7,293 nt of DNA from an uncultured Muribaculaceae bacterium (GTDB lineage Bacteria > Bacteroidota > Bacteroidia > Bacteroidales > Muribaculaceae): the NCBI GenBank assembly GCA_947173755.1, contig CAMWGM010000071.1:1-7293 (forward strand), given 5' to 3'. Position numbers and translations under genes: made by a program. Each line of letters opens with the position of its first letter. The first letter of the stretch is position 1. The notes under the pieces were generated by a model that ran no database searches, was not told where the DNA came from, and worked only from the letters and a program-made list of their open reading frames with translations. Positions 1 through 6,494 of this stretch are shown here, one piece after another.

Positions 1-185
1 ACATAGCGTCGCTGCCCCTCGGCATAGAGGGTATCGAAAGCAAGCGATGATTTCCCGGAGCCGGAGACTCCGGTGATCACCACCATCTTTCCGCGAGGTA
101 TCTCAACATCTATATCCTTGAGGTTGTTAACCTTCGCGCCTTTTACTATAATATTCTGATCTTTATCTGGAGAGAGATTATTCAT
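1..185 (-). CDS. uvrA: UvrABC excinuclease subunit A, N-terminal fragment (partial)
   Basis: This is the 5' end of uvrA, cut by the left window edge after 61 complete codons. UvrA is the cytoplasmic ABC-type ATPase that dimerises, scans DNA for bulky damage and loads UvrB in nucleotide excision repair. Visible in the translation: the first beta strands with the family signature NNLKDIDVEIPRGKMVV (residues 20-36), a Walker A loop GVSGSGKSS (39-47), and the UvrA-specific continuation LAFDTLYAEGQRRY (48-61), which separates it from ordinary ABC transporters. An in-frame ATG exists at 203, but it directly abuts the -7 box (205-212), so a transcript would start at or inside it. The ATG at 185 is therefore the preferred start. 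The gene is transcribed divergently from the hypothetical gene at 365. Bacteroidota often carry more than one UvrA, and the fragment is too short to exclude a paralogue. Confidence 0.93.
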   Translation of the reverse strand, partial: MNNLSPDKDQNIIVKGAKVNNLKDIDVEIPRGKMVVITGVSGSGKSSLAFDTLYAEGQRRY

Positions 186-204
186 AAAAATCGCGTTAAA
201 CATA

Positions 205-236
205 CAAAGATACGAAATTTTTCGGAAATCTGCAAA
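205..236 (-). promoter_or_regulatory. Bacteroidota-type promoter of uvrA
   Basis: Read on the minus strand, TTTG (233-236) is followed by exactly 20 bases and then TATCTTTG (205-212). This matches the -33 TTTG / -7 TAnnTTTG consensus of the Bacteroidota primary sigma factor. Transcription should begin a few bases downstream, around 200, leaving a very short leader before the ATG at 185. The spacer contains a small inverted repeat, CGAAA-TT-TTTCG (213-224), which could be an operator or chance in AT-rich DNA. Confidence 0.75.
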
Positions 237-343
237 CATCCCTGCTTCCCCGAATTCCATAAAACGCTTTCATAATTATAAATTGTGATTTATGTGTTGT
301 ATCAAAGGATCATTATCGCACCATTTTCCCCGTCAATCCGGTG

Positions 344-351
344 TAACTTTG
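344..351 (+). promoter_or_regulatory. Candidate -7 promoter box for the gene at 365
   Basis: TAACTTTG at 344-351 fits the TAnnTTTG -7 consensus and lies 13 bases before the ATG at 365, so the leader would be extremely short. There is no clear TTTG 19-21 bases upstream; only a T-run at 324-327 lies near. The promoter is weaker in sequence than the other three listed for this window, or relies on an activator. An AT-rich imperfect dyad, ATAAAT-TGTG-ATTTAT (278-293), lies further upstream and could be a regulator site. Confidence 0.5.
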
Positions 352-364
352 CGGAAAAAAAGAT

Positions 365-892
365 ATGAAAAGCAATTCACCCAAGTCACGCATGATTGTT
401 TCAGCTGCCGCCGCAGTTAAGATATTCTCTCGGATTACCTCCAATTATTATGATTATCATCAGAAATGCCGTCTCTATGAGAAAGTCTCGGATATAATTG
501 AAGGTTTTGTTCTTATGGAGAGTGTCGAATTCTATGCCGACGAGGAAGATGTCCGTCAGATGCTCGTCCAAGCAATCGAACGCTCTGCCAAAGCGCGTTT
601 AGTTGCCGCGCGCCGTCGCGAGGCGAAAGCCTCACGAATGGATGCCTCTCAGAAGGGTTGCGCAACTGAATCAGAAAAGTCTGACTCCTCGCGCGACAGT
701 GTGGCTACCACCCCTGTCGTCACATCGTCAGAGGTTTTAATGGATTCAGCCGTATCAGAATTGGAAATTCCTGCAAACGGATTGTTCACCCCAGTCGAGG
801 GTGCCCCTCTCTATGATCCCGTTCAGTTTGCCCCTGTACTGGTCGTAGACTATAAATCAAAGCGAAGAAAAAAGCGCCGTCACCGACAGTAA
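365..892 (+). CDS. Hypothetical protein, helical N-terminus with basic tail
   Basis: I do not recognise this 175-residue protein. It has no signal peptide or membrane segment, so it is probably cytoplasmic. Residues 1-92 look mainly helical: an Ala-rich stretch (13-18), a Tyr-rich patch NYYDYHQKCRLYEK (27-40), then an amphipathic segment rich in Arg, Lys and Ala (72-90). Residues 93-130 are Ser/Thr-rich, of low complexity and probably disordered. Residues 136-163 are Pro- and hydrophobic-rich, and the chain ends in a strongly basic tail, KSKRRKKRRHRQ (164-175). The tail could bind nucleic acid or ribosomes, but that is inference. The start is ATG at 365, directly after a -7 box at 344-351. 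It stands alone between uvrA (divergent) and the barrel protein, which has its own promoter. Codon use resembles its neighbours, so nothing points to recent transfer. The coding call rests on length, the promoter and a clean stop. Confidence 0.7.
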   Translation: MKSNSPKSRMIVSAAAAVKIFSRITSNYYDYHQKCRLYEKVSDIIEGFVLMESVEFYADEEDVRQMLVQAIERSAKARLVAARRREAKASRMDASQKGCATESEKSDSSRDSVATTPVVTSSEVLMDSAVSELEIPANGLFTPVEGAPLYDPVQFAPVLVVDYKSKRRKKRRHRQ

Positions 893-925
893 TGACATCA
901 ATGACAATAGTGTCAAAATGACACC
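893..925 (+). repeat. Clustered TGACA direct and inverted repeats with hairpin
   Basis: Directly after the stop of the hypothetical gene, TGACA occurs at 893, 902 and 919, and its inverse TGTCA at 911, giving near-regular 9-9-8 base spacing. GTGTCA-AAA-TGACAC (910-924) forms a perfect 6-bp stem with a 3-base loop. No T-run follows, so it is a poor intrinsic terminator. It could instead be a regulator binding cluster upstream of the promoter at 1003-1033. Confidence 0.4.
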
Positions 926-1002
926 GTAACTCTCAGGATACTACTTTGAAATACGCCTTTATTTCAGAAAGCAGTCAGTCTGCCGAAAATTTTTAGGATA
1001 AT

Positions 1003-1033
1003 TTTGATTTAATTTCAAAAGTTTGTACCTTTG
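1003..1033 (+). promoter_or_regulatory. Bacteroidota-type promoter of the outer-membrane barrel gene
   Basis: TTTG (1003-1006), 19 bases, then TACCTTTG (1026-1033): a full match to the Bacteroidota housekeeping promoter. The transcript would start near 1040 and give a roughly 30-base A/T-rich leader with little Shine-Dalgarno character before the ATG at 1070. The in-frame TTG at 1031 lies inside the -7 box and cannot be on this transcript, which fixes the start at 1070. Confidence 0.8.
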
Positions 1034-1069
1034 CTGCGTAAATCACAACATTTCAACTTAATTCAATTT

Positions 1070-1693
1070 ATGAAATCACTCAAGGCTCTCGTCATGGCTT
1101 TGGTCATGATTGTCAGCGTAGGCGTGATGCCTGCTGCTGCCCAGTTTAAGTTCGGTGTGCGTGCCGGTATGAACGTCAACTCTCTCCACTTCTCTAAGGA
1201 CAACGCTGCCCAGACATTCAGCGCAAGCAACCGTGCAGGTTGGACCGGCGGTCTCCTGACTGAGTTCACCGTTCCCCTCGTTGGCGTAGGTGTCGATCTC
1301 TCGGCAATGTATGTTCACCGTGTGACCGACGCTCACCTCAACAATATCGATAAGGCTATGAAGAGTGATTATATCGAGATCCCCCTCAATGTCCGCTATA
1401 ATTTCTCCCTCCCCGTCGTTGGCAATGTAGTCGCTCCTTATCTCGCAGTCGGTCCTTCGGTGTCTTTCCTCGCATCCAAGAAGGGCTTTATGAATGCCTA
1501 TGAGAGAAAGGCTGTAGACTGGGCCATCAACTTCGGAGTAGGTGTCCGCTTCTTCAAGCATCTTGATCTCAACGCCCGCTATGGCCTCGGTCTGAGCAAC
1601 TCGCTTGTCCGTCTCACAGGTGTCGACACTACATCAGCCGGTATCGCAGGTAAGAACCGTTACTGGACCATCACTGCCGGCTGGATCTTCTAA
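1070..1693 (+). CDS. Porin-family outer membrane beta-barrel protein (PorT-like)
   Basis: A 207-residue secreted protein of the small outer-membrane beta-barrel type common in Bacteroidota (OMP_b-brl_2/PorT-like, judged by pattern). Residues 1-24 form a signal peptide: Lys at 2 and 5, a hydrophobic core of Leu, Val, Met and Ile, and an AAA-Q cleavage site after residue 24. The mature part is a run of alternating amphipathic strands: KFGVRAGMNVNSL near the start, the family-typical SDYIEIPLNVRYNF in the middle, and later APYLAVGPSVSF and INFGVGVRFF. It ends with WTITAGWIF, an aromatic final residue as expected of a BAM-recognised last strand. There are no cysteines in the mature chain. It is probably a structural or transport-related barrel; substrate and partner cannot be told. 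It is monocistronic, with its own promoter and a hairpin after its stop. A longer form starting at TTG 1031 is rejected because that codon sits in the promoter. Confidence 0.85.
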   Translation: MKSLKALVMALVMIVSVGVMPAAAQFKFGVRAGMNVNSLHFSKDNAAQTFSASNRAGWTGGLLTEFTVPLVGVGVDLSAMYVHRVTDAHLNNIDKAMKSDYIEIPLNVRYNFSLPVVGNVVAPYLAVGPSVSFLASKKGFMNAYERKAVDWAINFGVGVRFFKHLDLNARYGLGLSNSLVRLTGVDTTSAGIAGKNRYWTITAGWIF

Positions 1694-1720
1694 ACTGAAT
1701 ACTTCTTAAATCCTATATGC

Positions 1721-1754
1721 ACGATAGGCTCAGTCATTCGACCGGGCCTATCGT
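1721..1754. terminator. Convergent-gene hairpin, possible bidirectional terminator
   Basis: ACGATAGGC (1721-1729) is perfectly complementary to GCCTATCGT (1746-1754). The stem extends inward by a T-G and a C-G pair, leaving a 12-base loop. It lies in the 94-base gap between the convergent barrel gene and msrAB, where a shared terminator is expected. The tract after it is only moderately T-rich on the plus strand (CATTTCTT) and weak on the minus strand, so termination strength is uncertain. Confidence 0.55.
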
Positions 1755-1787
1755 CATTTCTTGCCGTTGGTCTGATAAGACAAGTAG

Positions 1788-2732
1788 TTATGCATTAAGG
1801 AGCGGAAGATAGTCTCCATACCCTTCCACCTCCATCCTGTCGGCCGGAATGAAACGGAGAGATGCCGAATTGATGCAATATCGAATTCCTCCTTCCGAAG
1901 CCGGACCGTCGGGAAAGACGTGACCGAGATGTGAGCCTGACGAGGCTGATCGCACTTCGGTTCGGACACGGCCGAAAGAGGTGTCGGTATGTTCGGTGAC
2001 GAGCGACGGATCAATGGGGCGCGTAAAGGCAGGCCACCCGCATCCTGAGTCATACTTCCGCGATGAGATGAAAAGGGGAGTCCCGTCTGTCACGTCGACA
2101 TATATCCCCGGGCGGAATTCATGGTCATATTCATTGATGAACGGACGTTCGGTCGCACCGTTTTGAGTCACTTCCCACTGGAGTGGAGTCAGACGCTCAC
2201 GGAGTTCATCCTTGTCGTTGCTCCGTGGCGAGCGGGTACTGACTTCCTTGAACAACGCAGGATCGATGTGACAGTATCCACCGGGATTCTTATCGAGATA
2301 TTGCTGATGATAAAGTTCAGCCGGATAGAAGTTTTCGAGCGGTTTCACTTCGACCGCGATGCGCTGATCCGGATGACGCCGCTGCACGGTTGCCACCACT
2401 GCCTCTATCACGGGGAGATCCGCCGGATCAGTGTAGTAGATACCTGTGCGATATTGCGTGCCTACGTCGTTCCCCTGTCGGTTCAGCGACAACGGATCAA
2501 TGCTTCTGAAGTAGATGACAAGCAGTTCCGAGAGTCCGACCGCATTGTCATCATATTCAACCTCGACCGTTTCAGCCGCTCCTGTAAGGCCTGTGCAAAC
2601 CATTTTGTAAGTCGGATCAGCCACACGGCTGTTGGCATAGCCGACGGTGGTCGACTTCACTCCGTCAACGAGCGAAAAGAGATGTTCGGTGCCCCAGAAA
2701 CATCCACCTGCAAGATATATTTTCTTTATCAT
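1788..2732 (-). CDS. msrAB: Fused peptide methionine sulfoxide reductase MsrA/MsrB
   Basis: A 314-residue two-domain repair enzyme that reduces methionine sulfoxide in proteins. The MsrA half acts on the S isomer and the MsrB half on the R isomer, normally recycled by thioredoxin. MsrA (about 1-165) shows GGCFWG with catalytic Cys11, GNDVGTQYRTGIYY (87-100), and the C-terminal NPGGYCHI with Cys154 as likely resolving cysteine. MsrB (about 175-305) shows SGCGWPAFTRPI with Cys231, SHLGHVFPDG (267-276), and RYCINSASLRF with catalytic Cys286. The zinc-binding CxxC pairs of many MsrB proteins are absent, as I recall for the MsrB part of Neisseria PilB, where the two equivalents of Cys231 and Cys286 form the redox pair. 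There is no signal peptide, so it is cytoplasmic. A full promoter precedes the ATG at 2732, and it is divergent from ftsY. Confidence 0.95.
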   Translation of the reverse strand: MIKKIYLAGGCFWGTEHLFSLVDGVKSTTVGYANSRVADPTYKMVCTGLTGAAETVEVEYDDNAVGLSELLVIYFRSIDPLSLNRQGNDVGTQYRTGIYYTDPADLPVIEAVVATVQRRHPDQRIAVEVKPLENFYPAELYHQQYLDKNPGGYCHIDPALFKEVSTRSPRSNDKDELRERLTPLQWEVTQNGATERPFINEYDHEFRPGIYVDVTDGTPLFISSRKYDSGCGWPAFTRPIDPSLVTEHTDTSFGRVRTEVRSASSGSHLGHVFPDGPASEGGIRYCINSASLRFIPADRMEVEGYGDYLPLLNA

Positions 2733-2756
2733 GACATTTTTCGTTTTGAGTTATAA

Positions 2757-2788
2757 CAAAAATACACCTTTGCCGACATTCTGCCAAA
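2757..2788 (-). promoter_or_regulatory. Bacteroidota-type promoter of msrAB
   Basis: On the minus strand TTTG (2785-2788), 20 bases, then TATTTTTG (2757-2764): a full match to the -33/-7 consensus, with the ATG 25 bases beyond the -7 box. It points away from the ftsY promoter about 80 bases to the right, so the two genes are separately driven from one intergenic region. Confidence 0.75.
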
Positions 2789-2865
2789 TAACTTCTCCTA
2801 AATATCTCTAAAATTTCTTTTCGCTCTTTTTGTCTCTCATTTTTTGATGCATAAGTCGTTCATGT

Positions 2866-2896
2866 TTTGAAAAGTTACGGAAAATGTGTAATTTTG
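2866..2896 (+). promoter_or_regulatory. Bacteroidota-type promoter of the ftsY-rimO-menF operon
   Basis: TTTG (2866-2869), 19 bases, then TAATTTTG (2889-2896) gives a full -33/-7 match. The predicted transcript start is near 2902, leaving a leader of roughly 45 bases before the ftsY ATG at 2949. No other good promoter was seen before the end of menF, so this one probably serves all four genes of the plus-strand run. Confidence 0.78.
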
Positions 2897-2905
2897 TAGG
2901 CTGAT

Positions 2906-2923
2906 TGAGACCGAAGGGTCTCA
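2906..2923 (+). promoter_or_regulatory. 5' leader hairpin before ftsY
   Basis: TGAGACC (2906-2912), loop GAAG, GGTCTCA (2917-2923): a perfect 7-bp stem within a few bases of the predicted transcript 5' end and 25 bases before the ftsY start. No T-run follows, so it is not a terminator. It could protect the 5' end of the mRNA or tune translation; that is inference. Confidence 0.5.
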
Positions 2924-2948
2924 GATACTGAAAGTTTAGATTAGAAAT

Positions 2949-3926
2949 ATGGGCATTTTTGATATTTTCTCTAAGAAAAATAAGGAAGAGAAGAAGGAAA
3001 CTCTCGAAAAAGGTCTCGAGAAGACCCAGAGGGGATTCTTCGACCGTATCTCCCATGCTATAGCGGGCAAATCGACCGTCGACGACGATGTGCTCGACAA
3101 TCTGGAAGAAGTCTTCGTGACTTCCGACGTTGGCGTCGATACGACCCTGCGAATCATCGACCGTCTGAAAGACCGTGTTTCGCGCGACAAATATGTAGGT
3201 TCGTCCGAACTCAACCGTCTCCTCTGCGAGGAGATTTCCGATATGCTTTGCGAGAATTCTGCGACTTCCTCGTCAGAAGATTTCACTGTTCCCGAAGGGC
3301 ACAAGCCTCACGTTATTCTTGTCGTAGGAGTCAACGGAGTGGGTAAAACCACCACAATCGGTAAGATGGCCGCCCAGTTCAAGGCTGCCGGTAATAAGGT
3401 GATGCTCGGAGCAGCCGACACTTTCCGTGCAGCCGCTATCGAGCAACTCGAGGAATGGGGACGCCGTGCCGATGTCCCTGTCATTAAGCAGAAACTTGGC
3501 AGCGATCCCGCATCGGTGGCTTACGACACTCTTCAGAGCGCTATCTCCAACGATGTCGATGTAGTCATAATCGACACTGCAGGACGACTCCATAACAAAA
3601 AGGGCCTCATGGACGAACTCACGAAGATCCATAACGTCATGCGGAAACTTGTCCCTGACGCCCCTCATGAGGTGCTTCTCGTGCTCGACGGTTCGACCGG
3701 ACAGAATGCTTTCGAGCAGGCAAAGCATTTCGTTGCTGCTACTCAGGTCAACGAACTCGCCATCACAAAACTCGACGGTACCGCCAAAGGTGGTGTCGTG
3801 ATCGGCATAAGCGACCAGTTCAAGATTCCGGTCAAATATATCGGACTGGGAGAGGGTATCGGCGACCTTCAGGTGTTCGACAAGAGAGCGTTTGTGGAAT
3901 CGCTTTTCGGCGAAAAGAATTTGTGA
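2949..3926 (+). CDS. ftsY: Signal recognition particle receptor FtsY
   Basis: A 325-residue SRP-family GTPase that receives Ffh-ribosome-nascent chain complexes at the inner membrane for co-translational insertion. The N-terminus is short: a hydrophobic/amphipathic MGIFDIFSKK and a charged Lys/Glu stretch to about residue 25 serve for membrane contact, without the long acidic A domain of E. coli FtsY. The four-helix N domain spans about 26-105 and the G domain about 118-325. GTPase motifs are complete: GVNGVGKTTT (127-136, P-loop), DTFRAAA (157-163), DTAGR (209-213), TKLDGTAKGG (273-282) and GLGEGIGDLQVFD (299-311), whose last residues distinguish FtsY from Ffh. The ATG at 2949 follows a good promoter and leader. 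Its TGA stop (3924-3926) shares a base with the rimO ATG. In Bacteroides I recall ftsY following rpmB, rpmG and a small DUF4295 gene; here the upstream neighbour is divergent msrAB instead. Confidence 0.97.
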   Translation: MGIFDIFSKKNKEEKKETLEKGLEKTQRGFFDRISHAIAGKSTVDDDVLDNLEEVFVTSDVGVDTTLRIIDRLKDRVSRDKYVGSSELNRLLCEEISDMLCENSATSSSEDFTVPEGHKPHVILVVGVNGVGKTTTIGKMAAQFKAAGNKVMLGAADTFRAAAIEQLEEWGRRADVPVIKQKLGSDPASVAYDTLQSAISNDVDVVIIDTAGRLHNKKGLMDELTKIHNVMRKLVPDAPHEVLLVLDGSTGQNAFEQAKHFVAATQVNELAITKLDGTAKGGVVIGISDQFKIPVKYIGLGEGIGDLQVFDKRAFVESLFGEKNL

Positions 3927-5263
3927 TGCGGAAACTGGTCAATGTTGTGTCGATGGGGTGCTCGAAAAACCTCGTCGACTCTGAGCGGTTGATGCGCATG
4001 CTTTCCGATGTCGGGTTCGGAGTTGTCGATTCCGAATCTGAGGAGTGGTTGTCAGCCAGACCTGCCGACCGTTTCGTCGTAGTCAACACTTGCGGGTTTA
4101 TCGGTGATGCGAAGGAAGAGTCGATCGAAGAGATCCTCGGATGGGCGTCTCTGAGAAAATCGGGCGACATCGCGGGTCTTTTCGTCATGGGTTGTCTTTC
4201 CGAGCGTTATCGCGATGATCTTCCTTCCGAGATCGAGGAGGTCGACGGCTGGTGGGGCAAGACCGACTGGCCCGGCATAGTCAGTCATCTGGCAGGCCGG
4301 TTCCCCGCTACTGCACCTTATGACAGGGTTATCACGACTCCACGCCACCATGCCTATCTGAAAATTGCCGAGGGTTGCAACCGCATGTGTGCCTTCTGCG
4401 CTATCCCGCTCATCACGGGTCGCTACAAGAGCCGTCCCATAGAGGAGATTGTCGAAGAGGTCAGGATGCTTGTCGGTCGCGGAGTCAAGGAATTCAATGT
4501 CATTGCCCAGGACCTCACCGGTTACGGAAAGGATATTTATGGGAAATATGAAATAGCGCGTCTTGTGCGCGAGATTTCCGACGTTCCCGGTGTCGAGTGG
4601 ATCCGTCTCCATTACGCTTACCCTAAGGACTTTCCACTTGAACTTCTCGACGTAATGGCCGAGCGCGACAATGTCTGCAAATATCTCGACATTGCGCTTC
4701 AGCACTCCGCCGACCCGGTGCTAGCCAATATGCGCCGCCATATTACTTCTGACGAAACCCGCGCGTTGCTCGCAGAAATGCGTCGGCGCGTACCGGGCAT
4801 TCACATCCGCACTACCTTGATGGTGGGTTTCCCGGGCGAAGGCGAAGAGGAATTCCGCCAGTTGCTCGATTTTGTAAAGGAACAGAAGTTCGAACGCATG
4901 GGCGCTTTCGCCTATTGCGAGGAAGAGGACACTTATGCCTCCCGTAACTATTCCGACGATATTCCCGAAGAAGTGAAGCAGCGGCGTCTTGCGGAACTGA
5001 TGGATCTGCAGGAGGAAATCTCCGCTCAACTCCAGGAGCAGAAAGTCGGCGCCCGACTGAAAGTCATCATCGACCGCGAGGAAGGGGAGTGGTATGTCGG
5101 TCGCACCGAATTTGACTCTCCCGAAGTTGATCCCGAGGTTCTTATTTCGAAAGAGATCCCCCTGAAAAAAGGGGAATTCTATGATGTCGAAATTACTTCG
5201 GCACTTCCTTTCGAACTCATAGGCCGTGTCATCGGTCCCTCGGCCAAAACCAGCCACGAATGA
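3926..5263 (+). CDS. rimO: Ribosomal protein uS12 methylthiotransferase RimO
   Basis: A 445-residue radical-SAM methylthiotransferase that adds a methylthio group to a conserved aspartate of ribosomal protein S12. The N-terminal MTTase domain carries its cluster cysteines at Cys12 (MGCSKN), Cys56 (NTCGFI) and Cys90 (MGCLSER). The radical SAM motif GCNRMCAFC supplies Cys151, Cys155 and Cys158. GRYKSRP, RLHYAYP, DIALQHS and TTLMVGFPGE follow in the expected order. The TRAM domain covers about 372-438, with GRTEFDSPEVDPEVLI (392-407), which is typical of RimO and differs from MiaB. The ATG at 3926 overlaps the ftsY stop as TGATG; a GTG one codon earlier (3923) is also possible. Translation is probably coupled to ftsY. 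No key residue is missing. Confidence 0.96.
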   Translation: MRKLVNVVSMGCSKNLVDSERLMRMLSDVGFGVVDSESEEWLSARPADRFVVVNTCGFIGDAKEESIEEILGWASLRKSGDIAGLFVMGCLSERYRDDLPSEIEEVDGWWGKTDWPGIVSHLAGRFPATAPYDRVITTPRHHAYLKIAEGCNRMCAFCAIPLITGRYKSRPIEEIVEEVRMLVGRGVKEFNVIAQDLTGYGKDIYGKYEIARLVREISDVPGVEWIRLHYAYPKDFPLELLDVMAERDNVCKYLDIALQHSADPVLANMRRHITSDETRALLAEMRRRVPGIHIRTTLMVGFPGEGEEEFRQLLDFVKEQKFERMGAFAYCEEEDTYASRNYSDDIPEEVKQRRLAELMDLQEEISAQLQEQKVGARLKVIIDREEGEWYVGRTEFDSPEVDPEVLISKEIPLKKGEFYDVEITSALPFELIGRVIGPSAKTSHE

Positions 5264-6477
5264 TGGACGAGCAGATTTTCCTTACACCCGCGTCTTCCGG
5301 GGAATATGCCAAAAAGTTCGTGACGGCAGTTCAGATCTGCGTCGCTTACCGCTATCCTTTCGCACTTTTCTCGATGCCGGGTCAGAGCGGCGTCCGACTG
5401 ATGGTAGACAATCTGATTGACAGGAACCATTCCAATGTTTTCCCGCTTGATGCAGATGGCAATGAACTGATGAATCTCGACGGGCTCGACCGTTTCTTCA
5501 TCGGCCGCTTCGGAGGTGATGAGGAGTATATGGCCGGGGTTTCCGACCGGCTGACTCTCGACGAAGTGCTTCAACTTCCCCGTGAGATGTCGCCCGATCG
5601 CCTTCCGCTCATTCAGCCCTCTTCACTTTCGACTTTGCGTGAAAATTATTCCCGGGCATTTGTAAATATGCGTGCTCGTCTTGAGAAAGAAGGTGGAAAA
5701 GTAGTGCTTTCGCGCGTAGAGGCTGAACCTGCCGCCGATGGTCTAATCAATAATTTCCGTAAACTTCAGGCTGCCTATCCCGATTGTTTCCGCTATCTTT
5801 GCTATACTCCTTCCACCGGTTTCTGGATGGGAGCGACTCCCGAACTCCTTCTCGAAGCAGATAAGGGGAGACCCTACACTTTCCGGACCATGGCGCTTGC
5901 CGGAACCGCAAAAGTTTCTGATCCTTCCCCCTGGGATGCGAAGAATATAGAGGAGCAGGCCATCGTGGCCGACTATATCGAGACATGTCTGAAGGATCTC
6001 GGGCTGGATGTGGAACGTTCCGAACCCTGCGATCTGACTTTCGGGATGATCCGTCACATCCTCACGCGGTTTTCGGCCGAAGGTGACGTGGTTCCGCTAA
6101 AAGTGCTGAAAGCCCTTAACCCCACTCCGGCCACTCTCGGTTTTCCGGTTGAGCAGGCCTACGCCGATATAGATGAATATGAAACCCACAACCGTTACTG
6201 TTACGCGGGTGCGGTCGGGACTGTGATAGACGGCTCACTCAATGCCTTTGTCAACCTGAGGTGCATTTTTGCTGATGACGATAAAGAAATTCTTGCTCAG
6301 GGCTCTGCCCGCTGGCTTTATAACTTTTATGCAGGTGGAGGTCTCACCGCTCTGAGCGACGAGGAAACGGAGTGGCATGAAACCTCCATGAAGATCGCCT
6401 CGACAGCGGCCTTGCTCGATCAGCCGTGCCCTCCGGACAACTCGGTCGATGATTTCCCCGCTCCTCTAAACCAGTAA
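5260..6477 (+). CDS. menF: Isochorismate synthase (menaquinone pathway, MenF-like)
   Basis: A 405-residue chorismate-binding enzyme of the MST family. The likely reaction is chorismate to isochorismate, the first step to menaquinone, in the cytoplasm. Lys147 in GKVVLSR is the water-activating base that marks isochorismate synthases, where anthranilate synthases have Gln. Glu195 in GATPE is the acid partner. Glu232 in KNIEEQ and Glu374 in EWHETSMK match the magnesium ligands of EntC. MALAGTA (211-217), LNPTPA (286-291), YAGAVG (315-320) and VNLRC (331-335) follow the family order. Asn287 replaces the usual His of LHPTPA; E. coli MenF has Gln there, so this need not harm activity. Two starts are possible, ATG 5260 or ATG 5263, both overlapping the rimO stop. 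MenF is preferred over a siderophore EntC because no siderophore genes are near, but the rest of the men genes are also not visible. Aminodeoxychorismate or anthranilate synthase is unlikely given Lys147. Confidence 0.85.
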   Translation: MMDEQIFLTPASSGEYAKKFVTAVQICVAYRYPFALFSMPGQSGVRLMVDNLIDRNHSNVFPLDADGNELMNLDGLDRFFIGRFGGDEEYMAGVSDRLTLDEVLQLPREMSPDRLPLIQPSSLSTLRENYSRAFVNMRARLEKEGGKVVLSRVEAEPAADGLINNFRKLQAAYPDCFRYLCYTPSTGFWMGATPELLLEADKGRPYTFRTMALAGTAKVSDPSPWDAKNIEEQAIVADYIETCLKDLGLDVERSEPCDLTFGMIRHILTRFSAEGDVVPLKVLKALNPTPATLGFPVEQAYADIDEYETHNRYCYAGAVGTVIDGSLNAFVNLRCIFADDDKEILAQGSARWLYNFYAGGGLTALSDEETEWHETSMKIASTAALLDQPCPPDNSVDDFPAPLNQ

Positions 6478-6494
6478 AAATCTCCTCACCAGTT

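Noticed and set aside
278..293. ATAAAT-TGTG-ATTTAT dyad considered as a definite operator
   Set aside because: It is only six AT-only base pairs per arm in an AT-rich region, so it is noted under the nearby promoter and not claimed as a site.
1076..1561. Minus-strand open frame of 161 codons across the barrel gene
   Set aside because: It lies opposite a well-supported signal-peptide barrel gene and has no domain or promoter; it is a by-product of the codon bias of the real gene.
2121..2756. Plus-strand open frame of 211 codons opposite msrAB
   Set aside because: The minus strand carries complete MsrA and MsrB motifs and a promoter; the plus frame has none.
2800..2850. Pyrimidine- and T-rich stretch between msrAB and ftsY, considered as a terminator
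   Set aside because: No stem precedes the T-runs and the two flanking genes diverge, so no transcript needs to end here.
2850..2873. Tiny plus-strand ORF (ATG CAT AAG ... TGA) upstream of ftsY, considered as a leader peptide
   Set aside because: It lies before and across the -33 box of the ftsY promoter, so it would not be on the ftsY transcript.
4052..4705. Minus-strand open frame of 217 codons inside rimO
   Set aside because: RimO motifs on the plus strand are complete here, and the opposite frame has no family features.
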